Below, piece by piece: positions 21,590 to 32,269 of a DNA stretch of 64,000 nt. The stretch spans positions 620,001 through 684,000 of the forward strand of contig JACATO010001069.1 of NCBI GenBank assembly GCA_018389105.1, written 5' to 3'. The position numbers were made by a program, and so were the translations under genes. Under the pieces are notes generated by a model. That model was not told the DNA's origin, did not search any database, and was given only the letters and a program-made list of their open reading frames with translations. Source of the stretch: Nautilus pompilius (taxonomy: Eukaryota; Mollusca; Cephalopoda; Nautilida; Nautilidae). Numbering within the stretch: the first letter of the stretch is position 1; each line of letters opens with the position of its first letter.

Positions 21590-23970
21590 GATGATCAGAA
21601 GTCATTTGCATTCACTTCAACCACAACGTAAAAAATTACAGATCATAATGTGGCACCAAGGATATAAAGCACCATTTAATCCAAAGTTGAGAACCAAGGA
21701 TAAATTTCAAGTTTCCTTTCAAGCAGTAGAAAGAGAGAAAAAGTGAGAGTGGATGCACAAACAAACGTTGTTCAGACTGGTTCAAGAAGTTTGACTTAAG
21801 CTGACAGGTTGTACTGTCTTGTTTAGCATGCAGACTTTTTCTGAAAAGTTCACATTGCTGCCCAAAACGTAATAACAGTGTCTTACTGAAATTTGAATGA
21901 TGTCCTTGATGTTTTTAAGAGCCATGCAGCATGTGACTACCCTATTAATTCATTGGTAAAACTGAATGCTTTTAAGATAACATATGCAACTGCATCCGGT
22001 AGAATACATGTCACAATTGCAGATCAAATGATCAGAAAACTAAACAAGAACGGAGAAGTATTAAAGTCTTTGGTAAAGTATCTAGAATTTTTGGAAAGTC
22101 AGGACATGGCTCTAAGAGGCCATAGGAATGATGACACCAGCAGTAGCTTTAACAAAGGTAACTTTAAGGCACTTCTTAATTTGAGAGTTGATGCTGGTGA
22201 TAAAACATTAGAATACCATCTGAATGCTATATTTACATAAAAAATTCTCAAAATGACATACTGTTGTGCATCAAGCAGTTTATCCAGGACATTGTTGTAC
22301 AGGAAGTAGCAGGGCTGGTTCTAGGGCTGTTGGAACCCTGAGCAAATTGAATTTCAGCACTCTTAGGACTTACCATTTTAATATTTTTTTATAATGATAA
22401 AAAATTACAAATGTAAGAATAAAGAATTTATTACAGATATTACAAGTAAATAACCAGTCTTGAGGTACCTAACCCATATGAGCATCAGGACCATTCCAAC
22501 ATACCTATGTGTTATAGTATGACCTGCCTGACCTCCATGATATTTTCCTTCTCTCTCACCACAACAATAAGAATCACACACTCCTGACATTTTGATTGCA
22601 TGTCAGATAATTTTTATATTTTCTCTCTCTCTCTCTTTTTTTTTTTGTTTACTTATTAGGTTTCTTTCTCAGTTTTTTGGTGCATCCCAGCACAGGGTGC
22701 CCCAGGCAACCGCCCAGTTAGCCAGGGCCTTAAGCCAGCCCTGGGAGGTAGACTCGAGTCATTGGGCCTTACTATGGTTTTCAGTGTGATGAAGTGAGGG
22801 GACAGCAGCAACTGGAAATAGTTAGGTCTTATAATACATTATTCTGTTAATAAAGACTCAGTTGAATGGTTGCTTGAATCTATCCTGTGTGAAAGCATTA
22901 CAGATGAGTCAATATGCCAAAATATCAACGAAATCTTTGGATAAAGCTGGTAATATGATAGAAACATCAGTTGAGATGTACTGTACTGTTTAGTAAGAAA
23001 TCCCTAAGGAAGGGCAGTTTATCACCACTGTTACAACCATGACCTACCTAAACCTAGTGCTTTGTAAAGTTGCCAAATGAAGAAAGTTCATATCATGTTA
23101 GCCACTCTTATTCTCCCAAAAGAAGTAGACAATTAGAAAATGCCATACAAGAGCAAGAAAAAGCACATCAATAAAACAAAATACAAATTATTCTGAGAGA
23201 CGAGATGAGCTGAAAAGCATAGAACTCTACATGACTTTGATATGTATGAGTCTTCAATCAATTACCTTGATGCCACAGCCTCTCCAGAATCTGGCTGGGA
23301 CAGAAAGACAGTTTGTAAGGCATATGAACTGGAGAAATGTATGATCGATCTTACACTTGAGGCCTAAGTAAGAAATTGCAAGGATCTACTCTATACATCA
23401 TTAAAGGTGTTTTAAATGGTGACTCATGTAATTATGCATCAAAGATGATGAGACAGAAATTGAGTCTACAAGAAAAATTAAAAAAACAGAGGTAGTAAAG
23501 CTTATGTCACTTGAATGCTCAATATAATATGAATAAGCAAACACTAAAAGCATTGTTTCTGCACAAATGCCAAACCAAAAGAATACTCGAATACTCCTCT
23601 CTTCATTCCATTTTTAGAATTTCTTGTCCTACAGTTCAGCATGCAATTTGGAGACCTCATAGCCAAGCCATTTAAGCCATGAGCCTGATTTCCTCATCTA
23701 TTACACTGCTTCATCAATCAACTGCTGACACTAATTATCCTAAAGTACAAGAAAAAAGATTTGCCATCTTCAGATTCATTACAGCAAAAAATTTGACTGA
23801 AAACATGTGGAGAAGCCAAGATGACAAACCTGCTATCCTCCCTAAGACTTTAGCAGATTCAAGAGCATGCCTATCAATGTGCTAAAACAACAAAAATCCT
23901 TAATCTCTTCCTCTAGCCATTGACAAAATTATTGACATGTATGCCAAGACATCCATGAAAGATGCTGTTG
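21590..23970 (+). pseudogene. old hAT-superfamily transposase relic (ZMYM1/p52rIPK-like)
   Basis: Scattered blocks, in correct order along the plus strand, match domesticated and transposon proteins of the ZMYM1 / p52rIPK type. FKSHAACDYPIN (about 21910-21945) fits the end of a TTF-type zinc finger. ALRGHRNDDTSSSFNKGNF (about 22110-22170) is the signature before the catalytic core. PYYGFQCDEV (about 22770-22800) fits the first catalytic Asp region. YSPKRSRQLENAIQEQ (about 23110-23160), SKKLQGSTLYIIKGV (about 23365-23410) and FIPFLEFLVLQFSMQFGDL (about 23600-23660) fit the insertion domain. KPAILPKTLADS and DKIIDMYAKTS fit the C-terminus, but the dimerisation core normally between these last two is missing. 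The longest remaining frame is 115 codons (21893-22240). A MITE at 22310-22743 splits the gene. No terminal repeats were identified. The catalytic activity is certainly gone. Confidence 0.7.
22310..22743. mobile_element. hAT MITE nested in the hAT relic
   Basis: A 434-bp element with inverted ends CAGGGCTGGTTCTAGGGC and CAGGGCTGGCTTAAGGCC (right end reversed). The flanking octamers GGAAGTAG (22302-22309) and GGAGGTAG (22744-22751) match at 7 of 8 positions, as expected of an 8-bp hAT target duplication that has picked up one change. When the element and one octamer are removed, the surrounding ZMYM1-like reading frame continues. It encodes nothing itself; frames at 22405-22590 and 22592-22789 are incidental. 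The inside contains a (CT)n/T-rich patch near 22621-22645. Confidence 0.85.
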
Positions 23971-24171
23971 TCAAATCACTTGTTCAATAATAAAACTGTT
24001 TAAACTTTTAGACTATGCATTAAGTTGCAATCTGGTTTCACCCTCCACAACTAATATACATACAGAATAGCACAGAAATATTTTTTTTTTTTTTTAAATT
24101 TTAAGTGTTTGCTTAGATTGAGAATACTGACCTATTTCAGTTTTTCTCAGGTTGTTGACTGTGCATCCCCC

Positions 24172-24188
24172 CTCTCTCTCTCTCTCTC
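24172..24188. repeat. (CT)n microsatellite
   Basis: Perfect CT dinucleotide run of about eight copies following a CCCCCC-like stretch. Confidence 0.9.
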
Positions 24189-24528
24189 ACACCCCATGTA
24201 ACATAAAATCTTGAATCTACTCTTATTAATAGTTAATTTAAATGTCATCACAAATGTCATATTGTCATATGCACTTCATTTCCTAAACTTGGGAAACCAG
24301 TCATTGATAATAAAATTTAAAAAAAAAAACAACAAAAGTTTAGGGTTTGTGGAAAGATTTGGCAAGCCATTCATTCAAAAGTAAACAAAAACTAACCAGA
24401 ACTTCAGTTTGTTGATATAGCATTTCCTGCTTTCTGTATGGAAAAAATGTACCACCTTATATGCAATGGCATAAAGTACCGTATATATCCATCTTGAATA
24501 TGATTTAATCTTTTAAATCTTCCACAAA

Positions 24529-24548
24529 CACACACACACACACACACA
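24529..24548. repeat. (CA)10 microsatellite
   Basis: Ten perfect CA copies. Confidence 0.95.
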
Positions 24549-25149
24549 AATTTTAAACATACTCAAAACTTGCTCCCTATTATATTCAATTGAGATCTTA
24601 TCAACAAAATATTCTGAAAGTTGATTGAGAAATTAAAAAATGTCTAAAATTAAAATTACTGGAAAGAAATAGGAGAATTACACATAATTAAAAAATTTTT
24701 TGACACAATAAGAGTACCTAACTTTGAGTTACAGAAGTAAATTGTAATAAAAGTTTAATTCATAAAGAACTGTTAAGTTAGAAAAAAATTGCCATTAAAA
24801 CCATTTTCACCATGCATATACACACCAGTTGGCCTCTGACTAGACCAGCTTCCTCTAATAATATTTAGATTCAATAAATATCTTTGTAGTTCTGTTTTTC
24901 TTTGGCAAAGCAAAATAAACATGTAATGTTTATTTAAAACAACTCTTCAGCCTGATACTAAACAAGTTAAGTTTATCAATGAAATCATACAAATCCTATT
25001 TTTTTTTAAAAAAAAATACCAGTGCAGTTATTAAGCTTAGAATGGTTTGTTTCTTTTATTGTACTATGATTGTCAATATGTTGGTTATATTCTATATTAT
25101 ATCTTCTTTCACATTCTGACATATTAACATTGAACAATGTACTCTAGAG

Positions 25150-27800
25150 CAATGGTTCCCAACTGGTGTGCCATAAGTAATGAAAACCAACATAAAACAA
25201 ACATATTCTTTTTACCTTAAACAAAATTCAATCCAACCAAAATTACAACTCATAAAACTCGTGAAAATGAATCATCAAATACTTTAAGCCTTAGAACCCA
25301 TAAACTCTATATTTCAGGATTCTAGAAATATTTACAACATCCCTTTTGCCCGATATTTTGGGGTTTTAGCACATGGCAAATGTAAACAACTCTATTGGCT
25401 TGTCAGCATGCTAGTCACAAACAACATTAGGCTGGTTGTTTGCAAATGGCAGATCAATCAAAATAGCTGGTTTCCTGGAAATCTTTGCTGTTTGGACTGC
25501 TCAAAGTTCAAAGGGTTACAAGTGATGTATTGGTCTTTCAATTCTAAAACATGAACATTCTAAATGCAGGTAGCCAAAGGGTGAAAATGAGACGTGATAT
25601 AGCAGATGCAGCGAAATTGACCATATCCACATTTCTTTGCTGGATCTATCCCCTGATCTAAGAAGAAATGGATAAGTTTGTTGTCAAAAGAGACAATTCC
25701 TCTGTTTATTCAATTGTTGATGAAACATCTGAACCCCAAGAAAAAAAAGCAAGAATTGTTCAAGGACAGGAGATGCTGCTTTCCCCTTACCTGAATGCCT
25801 CATCTGCAGAGAGAAGTTGGCAAATGCTGTGATGGTACCAAGTAAGTTAAAACGCCATTTGCAGACAAAACATCCATTTATTGAAAACAAAGACATTCAG
25901 TACTTCAAGCACTTTAAAGAAAAAAGCATGAAACAGACCCAATGTGCGATGGAATGTGTGTGGGTATCAGATAAAGCTCAAGAGGCTTGTTACCTGGTGG
26001 CTGAGCTTGTAGCAAAATCAAAGCAGCCCCATACCATTACATAAACCTTAATCATGCCTGCATGTAAAAAAAAACCATAGGTCTGATATTAGGAGCTGAT
26101 GCTGCAAAAAGAGATCAACAAAATCCATCTCTAATAATACAGTTAAATGGCGAATCAATATGTTAGCTGATATTGAGGTGGTGCTACAAGAGAAATTAGC
26201 AACTAGTGGGAAGTTTACTTTGCAGATTGACAAATCCACTGATATAAGTGGACACTGCCAGCTGCTGGCCAATGTTCGATATGTTGATGGGGATCCATTC
26301 AGGAAAATTTTTTATTTGTAAAGAGCTACAGAGTCATGGGACTAGTGAGGAAATATTTTGGGTAACAGATACTTACTTGAAGGAAAACGAACTAACCCGA
26401 GTCATGTGTTGTGGCATTTGCACTGACAGAGCAGCCTCCATGAGGGGGAAAGTCAAAGGATTTGTCAGTAAGGTAAAAGAGCAAAATCCTGATATTCATG
26501 CTAACCATTGTATCCTTCACCATGAAGCTCTTCTAGCCAAAACACTGCCAGCAGAATTAGTGTATTAGAGCAAACCATGAAAACCGTAAATTACATAAAA
26601 TTGTAGCCATTGAAATCATGTTTGTTCACTATTTTGTGTGCAGAGATGGGGGCACAGCATCCGAGTTTACTGTTACATACTGAGTGGTGATGGTTATTGA
26701 AGGGTAAGGTTATCTCTCATATTCATGAACACTGGGGAGAACTAATGGAATTTTCAAAAATGCATGAATTTCCCCATAAAGAGTTACCATTTGATAATTA
26801 CTGGTGGGCTAAGCTTGCATATCTTGCAGACATTTTCAGCCATCTGAATGAGCTGAATACTAAAATTCAGTGGAAGAATGAGATGATCCTGACCATCACA
26901 GATAAACTTCAAGGTTTCAGATCAAAACTGGGCCTTTAGCTATAGACAGTGGAGGGGGTTCACCTCAGATGTTTCTGCTAATATCGTCAGCGGCAGACGC
27001 AGCTGTCAAGATGCGCAGCCTCATATTCAGACATCTCAAAACGCTTCAAGAGAAGTTTGAATGCTAGTTCCCCTCTACAAATATAAAAGACTATGACTGG
27101 ATAAGTGATCCGTTTAGTTCACTTTCTTCTGATTTATCACAAAAGCTGACATTCAATGAAAAGGAGAAACATGCAGAGCTATGGATGAATTGCACAATGA
27201 AGTTGAAATTTGGAGAGGTGTCCATAGACGTATTTTGGCTGACTGCGGTAAATGAATATCCGTCAATCTCTGACCATGCTATTGCTGTACTCCTGGTGTT
27301 TCTGACAACATACCTTTTTGGATCAAAAGGCTCTGCGCTCACTGGCAGGATCAGGTTTCCCATTAACCTGGTAAGTTGTTATTTACTCTATTTTGCATTT
27401 TTCTCTGATCAATAATACTTGTAAAAATATTGTTACAAAAATGAAATTCATAACACGAAAAGGTGAAATTCAGATGCCTGAACTGAATGCTGCATGTGGA
27501 AACAGACTTAGGGTTATGAATAGTTAGAAATAGTTGAGTTGAGCAGATTTTGAAAATGTGTCTGTGCTCGCTGTCAAAGACAGTATATTCTGTGGTGGAT
27601 TTGAAACATTAATTCATCTGATCCTTGTTTAGCTTGTTGTATGCACTATGTTGCAGACCTCTAGTCAGACTGTAACCATAGCAAAATAAGTAAATGTGAC
27701 ACTGATGTGCAATTGATTCAGCTGAAAAAAAGTGGGTGTGCCGTGGAATTGCCTATCTCACTGAAGTATGCTGTATTACTGAAAAGGATGGGAACCACTG
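25150..27800 (+). mobile_element. hAT DNA transposon, ZBED5/Buster type, full length but inactive
   Basis: A 2651-bp element with short inverted ends CAATGGTTCCC and CAGTGGTTCCC (right end reversed), flanked by perfect 8-bp duplications CTCTAGAG at 25142-25149 and 27801-27808. The octamer fits the nnnTAnnn target preference reported for Buster-type hAT elements (it also fits nTnnnnAn of the Ac type). The interior encodes a BED-finger hAT transposase similar to the domesticated ZBED5/FAM200/GTF2IRD2 group. Both duplications are still identical, so the insertion is not among the oldest here, although the gene has many lesions. Confidence 0.9.
25668..27350 (+). pseudogene. ZBED5-like hAT transposase, multiply frameshifted
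   Basis: The likely start is ATG 25668 (MDKFVVKR). Several blocks follow in different frames. A BED zinc finger sits at about 25772-25875: the cysteines are in PECLIC and the histidines in KRHLQTKHP. SDKAQEACYLVAELVAKSK lies at about 25966-26022. The first catalytic Asp block QIDKSTDIS (about 26222-26248) has Lys where the family has Glu. The second Asp block GICTDRAASM is at about 26414-26445. HCILHHEALLAKTLPAEL (about 26508-26560) and KLAYLADIFSHLNELNTKIQ (about 26815-26870) belong to the insertion domain. FWLTAVNEYPSISDHAIAVL (about 27233-27290) starts the C-terminal dimerisation region, which decays after SALTGRI. Recognisable frames are 25817-26044, 26248-26568, 26697-26939 and 27185-27415; stops and shifts separate them. 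No functional protein can be made. Confidence 0.88.
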
Positions 27801-27808
27801 CTCTAGAG

Positions 27809-30130
27809 AAGTGACATTTGCTATACATTTTTACATTTTATACTCATATAACTGGTTTAGTTTTTTTTTTTTCACTTAGGTAAGCAGCTTTTCAAATAAA
27901 TAAAAACAGTACTGAATGCATTAAATATTATTTAGCTCTTTAAAAAAATCAACATTTTGCTTTATTCAAACAATGTCTTCTCATGTACTGCACTGCATTG
28001 AAATATATCATATTTTACATTTATTTCCTTAATAGAGAAAAATTATTCTGCTCTAAGATAAACATGACACATAATCTTTAGGTCACTATTAGTAACACTG
28101 CTTTTGAAGATTACTATGAAATATTTTTCATGCCATAATATTTATTGGGTATTTTGGTCAGAATTCCACAAGCCAGGAGTGTCGAATTTTAAAAGCAAGA
28201 AAAAGTTTGTTTGCCCAATTGAACTCATATTCAGTGCTTCCCCAACTGGCAATTATTAATTTGTCAAAAATAATGAGATACCTAATGATAAAACCTGCAA
28301 ACACTCTCTTAAAATATTTTCAAATAAACATAAATCTATAAATCTTAAAGAATAGTTTACAAGCCAACCCTACTATGAATAAATATAAAGCATTTGTTCC
28401 TTGCATAGGGTTTATTAGGTGTGATTCTAGTTATATATCTTAACAGTTCAAATTGAGCTGAAATGAATGCCCACTTATTTTTAAGTTGCTTCTGATAATA
28501 ATTTATTTTACATTCTTCTAGTAATGCTTCTTTACAAATCTTGTAAATATGATACAATACAATGCTATTCGTTAAATTTTTTTGTGTCATATATTATATA
28601 TTTGTGTGTGTGATTTATTCTGAGCTGAGACAGGGCAACCAGAAGAGTTTACTTACAACACAGACAGCTGAGAACATGGGGCTTAACTCCTTTAGTTGTT
28701 GACAGAAATTAGACACCTGAAAATGTTGTATGAAACTTACAAGTAGAACTGAACAAAGGTAAAGAGCTGTTGACTGTAGTTAGCTAGAAGAGAGTATTGA
28801 AGTCTAGGCAATGAAGCATGCTTGGAGACCTTTTCTGTTAGTGCTCTCATTGAGTGCTAGTCTCTTGCTTCTATTCATGTCCAACCAGCCCTTATTTTCT
28901 GTCCATTGTAAAAACCTGTAGGACAACACCTGATACAAGCAACTCTTAAAAGAGAGCAAAAATGAGTCATTTAAGATTCTCCTCATTTGGATTGTTTGTG
29001 AAAAGCTTTTTATTTGACCAGTGAAAAATTATCACTATGGATACAAAGTCCTTTACAAGTCTACATTATTATTATTATTACTACTATCCTAAGTTGAGCA
29101 CCATTCTAAACAAATTTTGGAAGCTTTTCTAACTAAAAACCAACATTTGAACAATGGGGGGGGGTGCCTTACATTTAATGTAGTGGCAAGTTCTCAGCAT
29201 TAATCTTTACAACCATCATGAGCAGTTAATGAAAGCTGTCACTTAGGCATAAACAGGTGTTTGTCAGAGAAAGGAAAGTATTTCAGACAAAATCCTTGTT
29301 GAGAAAACTCTGTATACTTTCATTAACCACATAAATAAAGCAATGACTTCTTTCTATATAGAGAAGCATTAAACTCTAGAGCATAGGTTATGTACTGAAA
29401 AGAATGTGCAAACAAGACCAGTTAGTTTCATTTGAGAGTACCATTTCTGTTTAATTACAGAGATACCACATTCCATTGTGTGAAGAGCATTTTACTTGAG
29501 TAATTTTTTTTTTCTTTTAATGTTAACCCCTACTGAATGATGTAGATTTGAATCAGCAATGACCAAGTGAATGCTCTAAGCCAGTGAAAATTTTTACAAA
29601 TATCTGACTGCAGTATTTCTAAATGGTAATTTTATTCAGAATGTGTGTGGAAATTTAATGAATAATCCATTGCACTAATACTTATGTTGTGAAATATTCA
29701 TTAATATATATCATACATAGTAATGAGTTACTCATTTGTAGCTGACCATGAATATGTTAAGAATGTGCTTCAGAAGTTAATTTGCATTTACGAAAACGGT
29801 TTGATGGCATCTTTATCTTTAACAGTAACTGATGTTTACAGGGGAGCCTTCAATACACTAAAAGTAAAATGCATTTAAGTAATGTTTTCTTGAATTAGTG
29901 GAAGTAAGTTTCATCTTTACTACCATTTTGCTTTTAACCCCACTAAGATGTTAAAAGTACATATCTCTTTTGTGGATTTGTAAAAATATTAATGAATAAA
30001 AATATGATCATCAAAATTAATCATTTTAACAAATGTGCAGAATTTTTTGTTGAATTTAATAGACATTTACAATTTCTGTTTCAAAACTGTCAATTTAAAA
30101 AGATGAATTCAGCATAAAGTTTATGGTTTA
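27809..30130. other. AT-rich non-coding stretch
   Basis: No gene assigned. The minus-strand frames at 28357-28590 and 28804-28986 have no recognisable domain. A (TTA)n run lies at about 29066-29082 and a G run at about 29156-29164. Confidence 0.55.
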
Positions 30131-30139
30131 GCATTTACA

Positions 30140-31060
30140 TCCATGGACTTGGTAAAATGCCAGATGCATGTGCTTCGCACATGGTGGAGCCCTATAAGAA
30201 TAAGAGCACAGATCGTTTCATCATTATGCACAGTGTTATAAACATAAAATCCTCATGTGGGGATTAGTGTTGTTGTATAAGAACAATGACTACTGTGGAC
30301 CAACCATTGGTTACTCCATAGGTGACCACTAAAGCACAAAATCCACCTGCAACATCTGTGCAACCAATGCCAAATTGCAACAAAAAACCCCCAAAACACT
30401 GCTACTGACTAACATTAGTGATGCCAAAGAGAGACAAATCAATGCCAGATCTACCTACTGACACCCTGGAAACATCCTTACCATGGTCAGATCCTGTTAG
30501 TCAACAGTGCTTGGCAAGACAAATTGCATTTTAATTCAAGGACACTAAAGATGGTATGGCATCATCTTTGAGTCCAGATTTAATGAAAACTTTTTCAGAT
30601 GGATCCACCAGAGTTTATTATTAACAACATGAAAGGTTTGCTCAGAATTCTATTCTTGAAAAGAATCCATTTAGCAGCAGTAGTGTGATGCTGTTGGCTG
30701 CCATTAACTTCAGGTTCTGATTCAGCCTATGGTCATGAATGGCAAAATGCTCAGAGTTATATTGACATTACTTCTCAACATATACTATTCCTCTGATAAG
30801 GAATCATGGGGACCAAGGAAGCTAATCTTCTAGCATGGCTACAAGGGTTACATAGAACTTTTTGAATGAATACAATATCCAGCACCCTTGGGAGGTGTTA
30901 GGGTGCTGAGTTGACACATCCATTGATATGCAATGAGTAGCCATCCTAGTGGTTAAGTTAGACATCTATGCTAGTCTAATCTTCAACAACTAAACTCTCT
31001 TTTGGCTGACTATGACTGACACCAACTACTAAGAAATGAATGCCTTTTATTCCCTTATTG
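30140..31060 (+). pseudogene. decayed Tc1-type transposase
   Basis: The block at about 30560-30740 translates across small shifts as ESRFN, then FSDGSTRVYYQQHERFAQNS and SSSVMLLAAINF. These correspond in order to the first catalytic acid (DESRFN), the following strand (DGRxRVxRxxxERFA) and the GGSVMVWGAI motif of Tc1 transposases of the Tcb1/Tcb2 kind. Upstream, a likely remnant of the DNA-binding domain is too mutated to read; downstream, neither the second Asp nor the DLNPIE block could be read with confidence. No inverted termini were found. It is clearly much older than the Tc1 copy at 18 kb. Confidence 0.65.
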
Positions 31061-31069
31061 GACTACTGT

Positions 31070-31405
31070 GACATCATCACTTGTGGTAAATATCACTTTT
31101 TTTCGATAGACTGTCAACTGTTCTTAATATCAAATATGCATAATGAAGTAATAAATCACTGATACTGAACATATTTTAAATACTGTTATTTTATAATTAT
31201 GTTTTCAATGCTTTATGGTCAATATTTAAACAGTAGGCAATTTAATAACAGCTTACTGCAATGCATGCTATAATTTCTGACTGTAGCCTTTTCATTAGAA
31301 AAAATTAAAAAATCACATAAGTTACAGTATTTTAAATGTATCCCATGATTCGCTTATCAGAAATTTACTTAGCTATAGCTGAATTTAGAGAAGTTTTATT
31401 TATTA
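31070..31405. other. AT-rich non-coding stretch
   Basis: Nothing recognised between the Tc1 relic and the next MITE. Confidence 0.5.
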
Positions 31406-31413
31406 CATTATAG

Positions 31414-31722
31414 CATGGGTTCCCAACCTTTTTTATTGTTGCACCCCCAATCAATAAAGCAAAAGTCAGTGTACCCAAAAGTGGATGATCTATGTCACCT
31501 GAAAATAATGGAGGTGGAGGTTGAGTTGGAAGTCCAGTGAGCTCATTCAAAGAAAATTTTTTAAACTTTGCATGTAAAATAAGTAATGTTATTAAATGAT
31601 AACTTAATTAAAATATAAATTTTAAATAATATGATTAATTGTATTAATGAACATTAGCAATTGAAAGAAAAAAGTTTTGCATGTTTTTGGTATATTCACG
31701 TACCACAGATTGGGAACCTCTG
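31414..31722. mobile_element. hAT MITE, Buster-type target site
   Basis: A 309-bp unit with ends CATGGGTTCCCAACC and CAGAGGTTCCCAATC (right end reversed), flanked by identical octamers CATTATAG at 31406-31413 and 31723-31730. The octamer fits nnnTAnnn. The GGTTCCCAA core is shared with the termini of the 2651-bp hAT element about 3.6 kb upstream, so the same or a related transposase probably moved both. A chance minus-strand frame (31365-31550) overlaps it. It has no coding capacity. Confidence 0.88.
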
Positions 31723-31730
31723 CATTATAG

Positions 31731-32105
31731 CATATGACTAGCAAACAGTGATAGGGACTAATTTATACTAATGATAAAATGAAAATTGTCCCACACGTCT
31801 CTTACATTTCCTTCTGTATACAAAGAATATTTGGAAAATATAGTATTAAAAATATTTTAGAAATAAAAATTGAAAAAGCAACAAGAGATTATTTATGCAA
31901 GAAAAGCAGCTTAATCATTGGTATATATATATTGGCATATGATCTGATTTTTAGTAAAGGAAATAGTTTAATATTTTACCCTTGTTTCTGTAATATATTT
32001 GCTTATTTAAATTGTATAATATTATTAGACAGCATCTCTTCTGCTCTGTTATTCATTGTTCTATCAGTCTCCTCCTTCCAAATGGTTTTTTTTCTAATAT
32101 TCACT
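31731..32105. other. AT-rich stretch with a hydrophobic chance frame
   Basis: The longest open frame of the window (31779-32132, plus, 117 codons) lies here. It is strongly hydrophobic (Ile, Leu, Phe, Ser) with several apparent membrane segments and runs into the first unit of the minisatellite. No start context, splice site or homologue was recognised. AT-rich DNA gives such frames by chance, so it is not called a gene. Confidence 0.5.
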
Positions 32106-32264
32106 GTTGTATATATTTGTGTGCATAAATAGCAGTTATCTGTAGTGTTGTATATATTTGTGTGCATAAATAGCAGTTATCTGTAGTGTTGTATATATTT
32201 GTGTGCATAAATAGCAGTTATCTGTAATGTTGTATATAATAGTGTGCATAAATAGCAGTTATTA
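32106..32264. repeat. 41-bp tandem repeat (minisatellite), about 3.8 copies
   Basis: Units start at 32106, 32147, 32188 and 32229. The first two are identical over 41 bases, the third differs by a single base near its end, and the last is partial with a few changes (GTTGTATATAATAGTG in place of GTTGTATATATTTGTG). Such low divergence points to recent expansion. Confidence 0.95.
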
Positions 32265-32269
32265 AAGCT

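Larger units (their letters stand above)
24000..25141. other. AT-rich non-coding stretch with microsatellites
   Basis: No gene seen. It contains a (CT)n run at 24172-24188 and a (CA)10 run at 24529-24548, listed separately, and several A runs. Confidence 0.6.

Noticed and set aside
31779..32132. 117-codon plus-strand frame with several hydrophobic segments, the longest in the window
   Set aside because: Composition is what T- and A-rich DNA gives by chance; no domain, homologue or gene context; it ends inside a minisatellite.
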